From the NCBI GenBank assembly GCA_027493055.1, contig JAPUDO010000076.1, positions 124,001 through 188,000 of the forward strand: 64,000 bases of DNA. Reading direction: 5' to 3'. Of this stretch, positions 32,691-41,527 are shown one piece after another (positions within the stretch are counted from its first letter, which is position 1; the number at the start of each line of letters is the position of its first letter). Origin of the DNA: Niabella sp. GTDB lineage: Bacteria > Bacteroidota > Bacteroidia > Chitinophagales > Chitinophagaceae. The notes beneath the pieces are model-generated. The model was not told the origin of the DNA, did not search any database, and worked only from the letters and a program-made list of their open reading frames with translations. The position numbers and the translations under genes are program-made.

Positions 32691-35134
32691 CTCCTCATTG
32701 TCTCCTCCTGCATCTTCCTCACTTTTACATCCAGCTCTTCGCTGCTCAGATCCTGGCGGAGGCTGTCCACCTTGATAGGAAAGCTGAGCGGAGTGAACGC
32801 TTTAGCATTAACAACAATAATCCTGCTTTGTTGAATACGTTGCAAAGCCGCAGCTAATCGCGGTTCTTCCAGTTGCTGATAAAACACTTCTTCATAAGCC
32901 TGGCGCATCAAAAGATTATTGGAATCGTACTGTTCAAATATCCTGAAAATAAGGCCGGATGAGGATTGCAGGTTTTTATCTGTTTTGAATTTGCCTGCAT
33001 AATTCTTCATCACCAGGCCCGCTATTACAGCAATGTCCCTGAACTTACGGCCGGCCATTTCAGCAGCATTAATGCTTCTCACTATATCTTCCGACAGGTT
33101 TTCGACAGATAAAATTTTATTCATATCTATTTTATCCATCGGAACAGGTTGATCGCTCAGCAACTCAAATCCATAGTCGTTCATTGCCATAGAAAACGTA
33201 ATAGGCTGTACCTTACTGATGCGGTAAGCAACAAGTGCACTCATTACCTCATGCACCAGCCGCCCTTCAAAAGGGTACATGAACAAATGATGGCCGTCCC
33301 GCGTTTGTATCAGCTCTACAAGAAATTCATCATCTTTGGGTATGTGCGAGTTGGCTTCCTGCTGCTTAAACAAGGGATAAAGCTTTTTCAATTCCACTTC
33401 TTTCGGTCCCGGCTTTAAGGCTTCATTAAACTTATGTCTTAAAAAGGCGCTCAGGTTAGCACTTAGCGGGAGCCGGCCACCCAGCCAGCTTGGTGTAATG
33501 GCACGCTTTGCATTGCTCTTTTTTACCAGCACTGTCATATCCTTTATCATTACAAATTCCAGCACTTTTCCTGCCAGTCCAAACTTGTCACCGGGGTTTA
33601 ACCTTGCCACGAAATATTCCTCCACCATGCCAATATAACCACCACTTAAAAATTTCACCTTCAGCATGGGATCGCTTACAATAACACCCAGGTTCATGCG
33701 GTGCATCATGGCAATACGGCGGTTCTTTACTTTATAAACGCCTTCTTCAATGATTACTTTCTGATAATCTTCATACGCTGTAAGCACATCTCCGCCATGA
33801 GTAATGAACCTTAACACCCATAACCATTCTTCTCTTTCCAGGTAGCTGAAAGCATACGTTTGCTTTACCTGTCCATACACTTCCTCTTCCCTAAAACCTT
33901 CTCCCACTGCTAATGTAACAAGGTACTGCACTAATACATCAAAGGTTTGCACCAGGGGAATGCGGCTTTCTATAATGCCTTTTTGAGCTGCTTCTTTCAA
34001 CGCCGCCGCTTCTACCAGCTCTAAGGAATGCGTGGGAAGAAAATAGATCTTTGATGTTTCAAAAGGTGAATGCCCGCTGCGCCCTGCACGCTGTAAAAAC
34101 CTGGCCACTCCTTTAGGTGAGCCTATTTGAATAACTGTATCCACTGGTTTAAAGTCTACGCCAAGATCCAATGAAGAGGTGCAGATCACCGCTTTCAATT
34201 GCTCAGTATGCAGCATTTCTTCTATCCAGTTACGCAGCTCCATATCGATAGAACCATGATGGATTGCCAGCTGCCCGGCCAGGTGGGGTGCTACCGTTAA
34301 CATAACCTGGTACCATAGCTCACTCTGGCCACGGGTATTGGTAAATATAAGCGTAGTACGGCTTTCATTAATAATGGGCACGAGTTGCGCAGCCATCTTT
34401 GTACCTAAATGTCCCGCCCAAGGCAGCACTTCTATTTCTTCAGGGATAATAGAAATGATTTCCGTTTTCTTTTTTTCTTTTGAACGAATAATGGTTTTTT
34501 TCAAGCCGGTGTAAGGGATCAGTACTTCCAGCGCCTCATCTATATTCCCGATAGTAGCGCTGATACCCCATATACGCAGGTGGGGCACTATGCTCTTCAG
34601 CCTTGACAGGGCCAGCTCTGTTAATACGCCCCGTTTACTTCCCAGCAATTCATGCCACTCATCTACAGCTACACATTTCAGGTATTTAAAGTAATCGGTA
34701 TTATTTTTTTGTGCAAACAGCAGGTGCAGGCTTTCGGGAGTAATAATCAGTACGTCCGGCATTTTTTTAGTTTGCTTTTGCCGCTCTTTAGTAGAAGTAT
34801 CGCCATTCCGGACGCCCACTTCCCAATCCAATCCTATCTGTTCCAGGGCCTCGCTCATAGCCCTTCCCAGGTCTTTGGCCAGTGAGCGCAATGGCGTGAT
34901 CCATATCAATTTCAATCCATCACCATATTTTGCCGGATGATTGAGATAGTGAATAATAACAGAAAAGAAAACCGAAAAGGTCTTACCAAAACCCGTAGGC
35001 GCAATCACCAGGCCCGAATATCCTTCATCAAACTTCTGCCAGCTTTCCTGCTGAAAAGCAAAAGGCTCATTGCCTAAAGACTGGAACCAATCTTTAACAA
35101 TGGAATAACCGGATGTGGATTGAATGGTGGACAA
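32675..35134 (-). CDS. Ligase-associated DEXH-box ATP-dependent DNA helicase (Lhr-like)
   Basis: 819 residues. Walker A is APTGFGKT (45-52); motif II is DEWH (158-161); motif III is SAT (192-194). The second RecA domain shows TSSLDLGVDFKPVDTVIQIG and motif VI QRAGRSGH (about 350). The C-terminal half is the winged-helix/Lhr core region. This size and the neighbours identify the ligase-associated Lhr-type family (TIGR04121 type). It unwinds DNA and works with the MBL exonuclease, ATP-dependent ligase and PdeM in a repair pathway related to LigD/Lhr clusters. The gene reads toward pdeM. A MITE-like element separates it from the ligase gene upstream. Confidence 0.96.
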   Translation of the reverse strand: MSTIQSTSGYSIVKDWFQSLGNEPFAFQQESWQKFDEGYSGLVIAPTGFGKTFSVFFSVIIHYLNHPAKYGDGLKLIWITPLRSLAKDLGRAMSEALEQIGLDWEVGVRNGDTSTKERQKQTKKMPDVLIITPESLHLLFAQKNNTDYFKYLKCVAVDEWHELLGSKRGVLTELALSRLKSIVPHLRIWGISATIGNIDEALEVLIPYTGLKKTIIRSKEKKKTEIISIIPEEIEVLPWAGHLGTKMAAQLVPIINESRTTLIFTNTRGQSELWYQVMLTVAPHLAGQLAIHHGSIDMELRNWIEEMLHTEQLKAVICTSSLDLGVDFKPVDTVIQIGSPKGVARFLQRAGRSGHSPFETSKIYFLPTHSLELVEAAALKEAAQKGIIESRIPLVQTFDVLVQYLVTLAVGEGFREEEVYGQVKQTYAFSYLEREEWLWVLRFITHGGDVLTAYEDYQKVIIEEGVYKVKNRRIAMMHRMNLGVIVSDPMLKVKFLSGGYIGMVEEYFVARLNPGDKFGLAGKVLEFVMIKDMTVLVKKSNAKRAITPSWLGGRLPLSANLSAFLRHKFNEALKPGPKEVELKKLYPLFKQQEANSHIPKDDEFLVELIQTRDGHHLFMYPFEGRLVHEVMSALVAYRISKVQPITFSMAMNDYGFELLSDQPVPMDKIDMNKILSVENLSEDIVRSINAAEMAGRKFRDIAVIAGLVMKNYAGKFKTDKNLQSSSGLIFRIFEQYDSNNLLMRQAYEEVFYQQLEEPRLAAALQRIQQSRIIVVNAKAFTPLSFPIKVDSLRQDLSSEELDVKVRKMQEETMRRLNRE

Positions 35135-35331
35135 AAGATAAGTTAATATTGCTTACAGGAATGTAATGAAGTGGTTTCAATCAGGCACTTTGACGATCCT
35201 GAAAAACATATATTTTTTTTATAAGCTACAGATTTCAGCAGCGCAAACATACCAGATAAAGATTTAAAATCTGCCATATCTCAAAGATAATAAAATGGAA
35301 AACATTTGAACGATTAACAGACCCAGGCATC

Positions 35332-35588
35332 AGGGCAAACGCATCTTAAATACAAGCCCAAAGCCATTTACCGGGCAAATAATGCATCTATGCCACCCTT
35401 CCAGGGTTTTTAACCGGTGTCATTGTATATTTTTATAATTATTGCATCCGCCGCGGCGGATTGAAAATGAGCGGGTAAATAAGCCCGGAAGGCTGACAGG
35501 TTTATAAAATAAAAGTAAGTTCGTTAAAAAACTCCGCAAGGAGTGGCATTAAAGCATAAAATATCTCAAAATTAGATGCGTTTGCCCT
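35332..35588. mobile_element. MITE-like element with 15-bp terminal inverted repeats
   Basis: AGGGCAAACGCATCT (35332-35346) is repeated inverted as AGATGCGTTTGCCCT (35574-35588), enclosing 227 bp without a gene. Inside are several small perfect stems: ACCCT-tcc-AGGGT, CCGCCGCGGCGG, and ACTCC-GCAA-GGAGT. The right terminus lies 10 bp from the ligase stop. The left flank, 35135-35331, holds nothing recognisable. It is probably a non-autonomous transposable repeat that separates ligase and helicase genes; no target duplication was identified. Confidence 0.6.
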
Positions 35589-35597
35589 TACCCAGCA

Positions 35598-37187
35598 TCA
35601 CCCATACTTTCCCAGCATTTCCTTTAAATCCTCAATTGTATTTATCTCATCAGCCGTTTTATCTTTTCGCCAGCGAAGAATGCGCGGGAAACGCAAGGCT
35701 ACACCTGCTTTATGCCGGTTGCTTGCTGCAATGCCTTCAAAACCTATCTCAAACACCAGCTCAGGCTTTACCGTACGCACCGGACCAAATTTTTCGATGG
35801 AATTATTTTTAATGAACCTATCCACCTCTTTTATCTCTTTATCGGTAAGGCCCGAATAGGCTTTTGCGATGGTAACTAACTGGCTGCCCGATTTAACCGC
35901 AAAGGTATAATCCGTGTAAAAAGCGCTACGGCGCCCGCTCCCTTTTTGTCCATAAATCAGCACGGCATCAATGGATAGCGGACTGATCTTCCATTTCCAC
36001 CAATCCCCTTTTTTCCGGCCAGCATGATAAACGGAGCTTTTGGCTTTAAGCATCACCCCCTCGCTGTTTACATCGCGTGCTTCTTCGCGTAATGCTTCCA
36101 GCTGCTGCCATTCAGAAAATTGTACTACCGGCGACAGTAACACATAACCAAAAGGAATATGCTCTATTACCTGTTCCAGTAAATGCCTGCGCTCTGTAAA
36201 AGGTTGCTCACGGATATCCGCCCCTTTCCATTCCAGCAGGTCATAAGCATAAAAACCAGCTGGAGTTTCAAGTAACAACTTTTTAGAAACGGTTTTGCGG
36301 TTCAGCCTTTTTTGCAGGTGATTAAAATTCAATACTTCTCCTTCTTTTACAGCCAGTATTTCACCATCTATCACTACCCCGTTAGGCAGGTATTCTTTTA
36401 TTAGCTGGAGCTCGGGGAATTGGGATGTTACCAGTTCCTCGCCCCGGCTCCATATAAAAAGCTCATCCCCTCTTTTTATAATCTGCCCCCGTATTCCGTC
36501 CCACTTCCATTCTGCCTGCCATTCACCGGGAGGGCCCAGCTCTTCCACAGGTTTATCAATTGGATAAGCCAGGCAAAAAGGATAGGGTTTTGAATGATCG
36601 GCATTTACATGACCGCTTTCTATCAACCCGGTATAGCTGGTATCCAGCGGATCCCATTTTCCCATGATGCTATGCATGATCTTACTTTCTTCCTCCCCGG
36701 TAAATTTTGCTAACGCATTAACAAGCAGCTTATAAGAAATACCAACCCTGAATCCGCCCCCAATCAGCTTGTTAAAAATAAAGCGCTCGCTGTAATCCAG
36801 GCCATTCCAGGCATTTAACACATAGGTCTTTTTCTCTTCATCTGTTTTGTTATATAACCCTGTAAGTTCGCACATCCATTGCGAAATGCTTTTTTCAATC
36901 CTGTACTGCGGCCGGGGTAATATGAGGCTGATTGTTTCACCAAGATCTCCCACATTACTATATGACTCTAAAAACAACCATTCAGGCAAACCTGTTATTT
37001 CCAGGGCCCACTGCCTGATGAGGGTTGTTTTCACAGGCCGCTTAGGCCTTCGCCCGGTAAACAATGCAATCAGCCAGAGCCTGTCATCATCGGCGGCTAT
37101 AGACAGGTATTCAATAATAGCATTGATCTTATCATTGGTTTTATTGCTGATCTCTAAAGCGTGTATAAGGGATGCAAAGTTTTTCAT
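35598..37187 (-). CDS. ATP-dependent DNA ligase (ligase-associated cluster)
   Basis: 529 residues. The N-terminal DNA-binding domain covers about 1-200 (FGRVGISYKLL-like region: GGGFRVGISYKLLVNALAKF). Motif I is EWKWDG, with the AMP-accepting Lys at 228. Then come RGEELVTSQFPELQLIKEYL and VIDGEILAV (motif III region), MLKAKSSVYHAG (motif IV/V) and DWWKWKISP. The OB domain closes the enzyme. These ligases seal nicks using ATP. The 4-bp overlap (ATGA) with the upstream exonuclease gene shows tight coupling. The presence of the nuclease, helicase and PdeM identifies the ligase-associated repair cluster known from many bacteria. Confidence 0.96.
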   Translation of the reverse strand: MKNFASLIHALEISNKTNDKINAIIEYLSIAADDDRLWLIALFTGRRPKRPVKTTLIRQWALEITGLPEWLFLESYSNVGDLGETISLILPRPQYRIEKSISQWMCELTGLYNKTDEEKKTYVLNAWNGLDYSERFIFNKLIGGGFRVGISYKLLVNALAKFTGEEESKIMHSIMGKWDPLDTSYTGLIESGHVNADHSKPYPFCLAYPIDKPVEELGPPGEWQAEWKWDGIRGQIIKRGDELFIWSRGEELVTSQFPELQLIKEYLPNGVVIDGEILAVKEGEVLNFNHLQKRLNRKTVSKKLLLETPAGFYAYDLLEWKGADIREQPFTERRHLLEQVIEHIPFGYVLLSPVVQFSEWQQLEALREEARDVNSEGVMLKAKSSVYHAGRKKGDWWKWKISPLSIDAVLIYGQKGSGRRSAFYTDYTFAVKSGSQLVTIAKAYSGLTDKEIKEVDRFIKNNSIEKFGPVRTVKPELVFEIGFEGIAASNRHKAGVALRFPRILRWRKDKTADEINTIEDLKEMLGKYG

Positions 37188-38218
37188 AGCGCGTCCTCCT
37201 CACCCTGGTTCGCAGATACCACAACTTCAGTTTCTTCATCATTGCCATACTGTGTTGCTACTTCTTCAGCCGCAATGCCCATCTCGTTTAAATACTTTGC
37301 AAATGTGGCCGTGTAGCCATGGGTAACAAAAACCTTTTCTGCGCCTGTAGCTTTAACAGTTTGCAAAAGCCCGCTCCAGTCTGCATGATCACTGACAGCA
37401 AAACCTGCGTCTACACTTTGCCATCGGCGATTGCCCCGTACCTGCATCCACCCCGAACATATAGCAACAGCTCCATTGGGAATTTTCTTTATCATGTTGC
37501 TTCCCAGCAAGGACGGGGGCAATATTACAATATTGTCCTGCACATCAGATCTCGGAACTTCCGTATTCCAGGTATGGGTTAGCGGTAAGTCTGTACCCGC
37601 CTCTTCTATAGCTTTATTCAGACGGGCAATTGAACTGTGCACAAAAATTTCAGCCACGCCTTCAAGGCCCTTCATTAATCGTTGGGCCTTACCAAGACTA
37701 TACGCAATAAATATGCTTGTTCTCTGGTTAGCCTGGTTGCGATGTATCCAGTTCTTTATATTGTCAAAAATCTGCTGTTGGTCCAGCCAGTTATAAATGG
37801 GCAGCCCAAACGTGCTTTCAGTTACAAACTCATTACATTTTACTATCTCAAAAGGAGTTGATATACCATCATCCGCTGTTTTATAATCCCCCGAAACCAC
37901 GCTCACAAAGCCATTATGCTCTAACCGTATCTGTGAAGAGCCAATAATATGCCCCGCGGGGTGCAGGCTTACTTTAACATTTCCGATTGTTTTGGTTTCG
38001 CCGTAAGGCATTGTATCAATACTAATATCCATACCCAGCCTGGTCTGTAGTACAGGCCTGGAGGCATCATGCGCCAGGTAATGTTTACTGCCCCAGCGGG
38101 CATGGTCACCATGCCCATGAGTAATCACAGCATAATCTACCGGTTGCCACGGATCAATATAAAAATTACCCTGCGGGCAAAAAATACCTTTATTGGTGAA
38201 ACGCAGTAAACTCAACAT
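37184..38218 (-). CDS. Ligase-associated DNA exonuclease (MBL fold, beta-CASP-like)
   Basis: 344 residues. The metallo-beta-lactamase motif HGHGDHAR occupies 34-41 (H34, H36, D38, H39). Further motifs are HPAGHIIGSSQI (H in motif 3), SGDYKTA (motif 4) and VSDHADWSGLL with CSGWMQVRGN, as in SNM1/Pso2-like beta-CASP nucleases. Together with the neighbouring ligase this is the ligase-associated exonuclease family. The stop overlaps the ligase start by 4 bp, so translation is coupled. It is the first gene of the repair operon. A promoter should lie in 38219-38290; a GATATTTG element (minus strand) about 20 bp from the start is one mismatch from TAnnTTTG. Confidence 0.95.
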   Translation of the reverse strand: MLSLLRFTNKGIFCPQGNFYIDPWQPVDYAVITHGHGDHARWGSKHYLAHDASRPVLQTRLGMDISIDTMPYGETKTIGNVKVSLHPAGHIIGSSQIRLEHNGFVSVVSGDYKTADDGISTPFEIVKCNEFVTESTFGLPIYNWLDQQQIFDNIKNWIHRNQANQRTSIFIAYSLGKAQRLMKGLEGVAEIFVHSSIARLNKAIEEAGTDLPLTHTWNTEVPRSDVQDNIVILPPSLLGSNMIKKIPNGAVAICSGWMQVRGNRRWQSVDAGFAVSDHADWSGLLQTVKATGAEKVFVTHGYTATFAKYLNEMGIAAEEVATQYGNDEETEVVVSANQGEEDAL

Positions 38219-38304
38219 TTTTAATTGTAGTTTATAAGGTCAAATATCGTTCCCGGTTTTACGCGCATAAAAAATAACAAAAATTCACAAAGCTTTTGTA
38301 ATAA

Positions 38305-38339
38305 AAAGGCGGTTACAATCCGGAGTTGTAACCGCCTTT
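38305..38339 (-). terminator. Strong rho-independent terminator
   Basis: A perfect 14-bp stem: AAAGGCGGTTACAA (38305-38318), loop TCCGGAG, TTGTAACCGCCTTT (38326-38339). T-runs lie on both sides; it best serves the small gene 38391-38603 on the minus strand. Confidence 0.85.
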
Positions 38340-38390
38340 AAAAGTCATTAAGTTCGGTAAGCTACTTAAAGGGAAGATGTGTTCAAAAAT

Positions 38391-38603
38391 TTAACACCGG
38401 GCCGGATCTGCAGACAGCTTATCTGTAATTACACAATGCTGCTGCCCATTAATGGATTCTTCGTGCCATTTCCAGTCGTTCAGGTCAATACTCATACCAG
38501 ATGATAAGTACTGAATGGCATCACCTGTAAATCTGATAGGAAAAGAGCTATAGGATGCTGCTCCAATAAAGTTTCCAGGACTGTTAGATAATGCGTCTCT
38601 CAT
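38391..38603 (-). CDS. Small hypothetical protein (70 aa)
   Basis: MRDALSNSPGNFIGAASYSS opens a 70-residue protein ending KLSADPARC. It has no signal peptide or membrane segment. The gene is the only candidate in the 546-bp gap 38219-38764. The perfect terminator at 38305-38339, 52 bp behind its stop, suggests it is a real transcription unit. Composition is balanced (Trp and Cys included). I do not recognise the family. It could be an immunity or stress protein, but there is no evidence for that. Confidence 0.5.
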   Translation of the reverse strand: MRDALSNSPGNFIGAASYSSFPIRFTGDAIQYLSSGMSIDLNDWKWHEESINGQQHCVITDKLSADPARC

Positions 38604-38764
38604 ACATTTAAAAAATTTAATACGGTTAAAAGTTATCCATAAAAGGCAGATAATGATGAGCCTGGACTAGCAACGCCCGCTGGCTCTTCATAATAGAACA
38701 TAACAAATTTTTTGCCAGATTATACTAAACCGTAGTTAAGGAAAGCATATTCAGAAGGAAAAGC

Positions 38765-39433
38765 CTAACCAATTAAACCAGAAATGATATTTATAGACAA
38801 GGCTATAACAAATGTATTGAGCAGGAAAGACAGCAGTCCGTGAAATAATGCAATCCGCCTCAGTTTTTTATCTGTAATTGTTACATCGGAAACCTGGAAG
38901 GTACAACCCATTACAAAAGAGAAATAGGCAAAATCAAAGTAATCGGGATCTTCATCACCCGGAAACTCTAATGGCTTTTTGATTTTGATTCTTTTATAGT
39001 AAAGGCTGGCATAATGAAAAAGAAAAACCGTATGTACCAGGAACCAGGAAATCAACATACCTGCCATAGTGGCTATAAGCAGTAACATATTCTTTTCCTT
39101 TTGGGAAACCACAATAAAAAATACGGCACAAAAGCTTGCAACACAGGCTAAAAGTATCATTAGAAAAACAAATATCTTGCTGCCATCTTCTTTACCTGCA
39201 ATATTTTTTATTTCTTCCACAGGAGTATCTGCTACAACTACCCAGCAGCTAATAATATATACAATGGCAAAAGACGTCCAGCTCAACAGCAGCTTTACTA
39301 ATATGCCCAATCCATTCTGTAAAAAGGAAAAGGTAAATATTGCAGCCATTAGTCCGATAATACTTCGCTGTACGGGGTTTAGTTTCTGGAATATATTTCT
39401 CCGGGAGTGCTTTTGGCCGTTAAATAAAATCAT
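38765..39433 (-). CDS. DUF1345-family inner-membrane protein
   Basis: 222 residues with several transmembrane helices: IIGLMAAIFTFSFLQNGLGI, WTSFAIVYIISCWVVVADTP, IFVFLMILLACVASFCAVFF, LLLIATMAGMLISWFLVHTV and LLSFLLNTFVIALSINIISG. The signature FPGDEDPDYFDFAYFSFVMG and TFQVSDVTITDKKLRRIALF is the DUF1345 hallmark. Function is unknown. It is part of a minus-strand run from 41210 to 38765 that contains a PA2169-family protein and small conserved genes, a set often linked to stress response in Bacteroidota. Confidence 0.9.
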   Translation of the reverse strand: MILFNGQKHSRRNIFQKLNPVQRSIIGLMAAIFTFSFLQNGLGILVKLLLSWTSFAIVYIISCWVVVADTPVEEIKNIAGKEDGSKIFVFLMILLACVASFCAVFFIVVSQKEKNMLLLIATMAGMLISWFLVHTVFLFHYASLYYKRIKIKKPLEFPGDEDPDYFDFAYFSFVMGCTFQVSDVTITDKKLRRIALFHGLLSFLLNTFVIALSINIISGLIG

Positions 39434-39466
39434 AACTTAATACTTTAAACCATACTAAGTTATTGA

Positions 39467-39619
39467 TTACTTTTTTCGAAATAATAAAAATAACCCCACC
39501 GCTACCAGCGCTATCAGGAAAAATGCCCACCACATGCCGGCCTTGAATATACCTTCTGCTAATCCACAGCTTTGCAGGGTAAAAGCAAAAACAAAAAGAG
39601 AGCCTGTTAAGTATTTCAT
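39467..39619 (-). CDS. Small lipoprotein (50 aa), often mislabelled phosphatidate cytidylyltransferase
   Basis: ATG 39617-39619, TAA at 39467. The product MKYLTGSLFVFAFTLQSCGL has lipobox LQSC, followed by AEGIFKAGMWWAFFLIALVA and a C-terminal hydrophobic helix ending RKK. So it is a small lipid-anchored, single-helix membrane protein. Families of this shape (SCG...EGIFKAGMWWG followed by one helix) are common in Bacteroidota and bear the misleading name phosphatidate cytidylyltransferase. It sits 21 bp downstream of the PA2169-family gene's stop. Confidence 0.75.
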   Translation of the reverse strand: MKYLTGSLFVFAFTLQSCGLAEGIFKAGMWWAFFLIALVAVGLFLLFRKK

Positions 39620-39640
39620 AGTAAGAATTTAAGGCGTTAA

Positions 39641-40108
39641 TTATTTCCTGTTAAAAACATTTCGCAAGTTCCTGATATCTTCAAAGGCTTGTACAATTCC
39701 GGATTTTTGAGCTTTAACCAAACGCCTGATGTCACTGCCCAGCTCTTCTTCAAGCACTTCATTATAGGCGCGGATAGCCGTTGCCTCAACGGTTTCGCAA
39801 CTTTCCAATATAGTCACACTGTCACTCCCTGTAAGTAATGCTTTCAGCTCCATCCATGCACGGTATACCTTGCCCGCTCCCGATGTACCTTCAGCAGTTT
39901 TACCTTCATACAGGCTTACCAATTTTTCCAGTTCCGTATTATAATCAATACTGTCATTTACTATTCTCCTTAAAAAAGGTTCCAGTTCTCCCGCGTCCTT
40001 ATCATTCAACTCAGATATAGCCTTATCATAGCCAGCCCTCCTGTCGTTGTTAACCTGTATAAGGTCATTTAAAACTGCTACCTGCTTTTCATTACTCAAT
40101 GTTTCCAT
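39641..40108 (-). CDS. PA2169-family four-helix-bundle protein (DUF2383)
   Basis: 155 residues, all-helical and ferritin-like. It begins METLSNEKQVAVLNDLIQVN and carries the helix pattern NDRRAGYDKAISELNDKD and SCETVEATAIRAYNEVLEEE of the DUF2383/PA2169 family. The function is uncertain; members are linked to stress and stationary-phase genes. Metal-binding residues are not obvious. It lies between the small protein at 40119 and the lipoprotein at 39467, 10 bp from its neighbour, so they are probably cotranscribed. Confidence 0.92.
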   Translation of the reverse strand: METLSNEKQVAVLNDLIQVNNDRRAGYDKAISELNDKDAGELEPFLRRIVNDSIDYNTELEKLVSLYEGKTAEGTSGAGKVYRAWMELKALLTGSDSVTILESCETVEATAIRAYNEVLEEELGSDIRRLVKAQKSGIVQAFEDIRNLRNVFNRK

Positions 40109-40118
40109 ATATCAGAGC

Positions 40119-40361
40119 TTAATCCTGTAATACAGACCCTTCAATCGCTTCTCCAATAGCATTGACATCTTCCTGGCTGATATTTCCCCAGATCTGCTTC
40201 CACATCTGCTCATCTTTTCTTATCTGGGTAATTTCATTGCCATGAATACGGCAATTATAAAAAGTAATGCCGTCCGTTGTTTCTGATGTTAATACAAGCA
40301 CTTCCTGCATCTGGCCCTCAACCCTGGCCTGAACAGAAAATGCTCTTCCATTATTTTCCAT
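40119..40361 (-). CDS. Small hypothetical protein (80 aa)
   Basis: MENNGRAFSVQARVEGQMQE opens an 80-residue soluble protein with a likely small beta-sheet (VLVLTSETTDGITFYNCRIH) and a C-terminal helix (EQMWKQIWGNISQEDVNAIG). No known motif. It is spaced 18 bp after the hydrolase gene's stop and 10 bp before the PA2169-family gene, so its operon membership is clear. Function is unknown; the context points to stress physiology. Confidence 0.7.
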   Translation of the reverse strand: MENNGRAFSVQARVEGQMQEVLVLTSETTDGITFYNCRIHGNEITQIRKDEQMWKQIWGNISQEDVNAIGEAIEGSVLQD

Positions 40362-40379
40362 AATCTGATATTTTAAAAA

Positions 40380-41210
40380 TTATTTATTTAAAAAGCCGAT
40401 CAGCAGGCTGTTCAGCTCATTGGCATGAGTACAGTTTAAACCATGAGGGGCGCCTTCAATAATGTGGTATTCATTATTGTCAATACCTCTAGCAGCCTGC
40501 TCTGCCGATGTTTTGAGTGGAACAATATTATCAGCATCTCCGTGAACAATTAAAACGGGCACTGTAATATTTGTAAGCTCAGGCCTGAAATCAGTAGTTG
40601 CCCATGCTTCCGCCGCCTTTTGCGTAGCGTTCTCTGATGCTCCTGAAGCCACGATAAAATCAGCATCCAGGCGCGCTTCGCTAACACTTTTATGCAGCAG
40701 GCCGTAATTATAAAAGTTTTTATGAAAATCTTTCAGAAAGCCTACCCTGTCTGTTTCCAGGGCTTCCATAATTTTATCCAGTTCTTCCTGCGGCACTCCA
40801 TCAGGGTTATCGGGCTTTTGGGCTACCAAAGGGATAATGGAAGCTATTAATGCAGCTTTAACTATTTTCTCAGAACCATATTTTGTAAAATATCGCACTA
40901 CTTCTCCTCCACCCATCGAAAAACCAACCAGTGTAATGTTGCTTAGCTCAAGCGTTGTTATAAGTGCATGAAGATCGGATGCAAGCGCGTCATAACCGTA
41001 TTGATCCCATTCAGTTTCCGATGCGCCAAAACCACGCCGGTCATAAGCAATGACCCGGTGCCCTGCATTAACAAGCGCTGTAATCTGTGCATCCCAGGAG
41101 CGATGGCTTAAAGGCCAGCCATGGATCAGTATAACAGGATGGCCCGATCCATGATCTTCATAAAAGATCTTTACATGTTTTGCGTGATCCCGGTTTATAA
41201 TATAAGGCAT
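40380..41210 (-). CDS. Alpha/beta hydrolase, non-heme chloroperoxidase-like
   Basis: 276 residues. HGWPLSHRSWD gives the oxyanion-hole region, and VGFSMGGGE places the nucleophile Ser 98. HGDADNIVP supplies the acid and GAPHGLN the catalytic His. RRGFGASETEWDQYGYDALA and DLHALITTLEL are typical of the cofactor-free haloperoxidase/esterase branch. Substrate unknown. It is the first gene of the 41210-38765 run, whose promoter lies in 41211-41527. Confidence 0.93.
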   Translation of the reverse strand: MPYIINRDHAKHVKIFYEDHGSGHPVILIHGWPLSHRSWDAQITALVNAGHRVIAYDRRGFGASETEWDQYGYDALASDLHALITTLELSNITLVGFSMGGGEVVRYFTKYGSEKIVKAALIASIIPLVAQKPDNPDGVPQEELDKIMEALETDRVGFLKDFHKNFYNYGLLHKSVSEARLDADFIVASGASENATQKAAEAWATTDFRPELTNITVPVLIVHGDADNIVPLKTSAEQAARGIDNNEYHIIEGAPHGLNCTHANELNSLLIGFLNK

Positions 41211-41527
41211 AATAAAAATTTTAGTACATTAATTCTATACGTACTATACTAATTACCAAAACCAGGCCAGTGTTGACCGGATCACTAAAATTCCAGTCCT
41301 CAGAAAAAATAGCACGCAATTTGCATTAAGGTATATTTTTGTCAAATATTAACTTTGTTATATTCAAACCAACATGATCCCGATAATTGCAGGGATTCAG
41401 GCTTAAGGAAAGCCTGAATTTCGAAAATTTTCGGAACATCAGGGTTACTCTTGACAAAAACAATAAAAAATAGCAAGAGAAGTTATAAGTTAATTCGGCT
41501 CTGTATAACACAACAGGCATTTATTAT
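41211..41527. other. Divergent intergenic region between the hydrolase cluster and tamB
   Basis: No gene is supported here. A 10-bp inverted repeat, ATTCAGGCTT (41395-41404) and AAGCCTGAAT (41410-41419), forms a stem with a 5-nt loop. Promoters for both divergent units must lie here, but I cannot place them with confidence. Confidence 0.5.

Noticed and set aside
41326-41520. 64-codon minus-strand frame upstream of tamB
   Set aside because: Covers the divergent promoter region, contains the 10-bp hairpin, and shows no protein-like composition.
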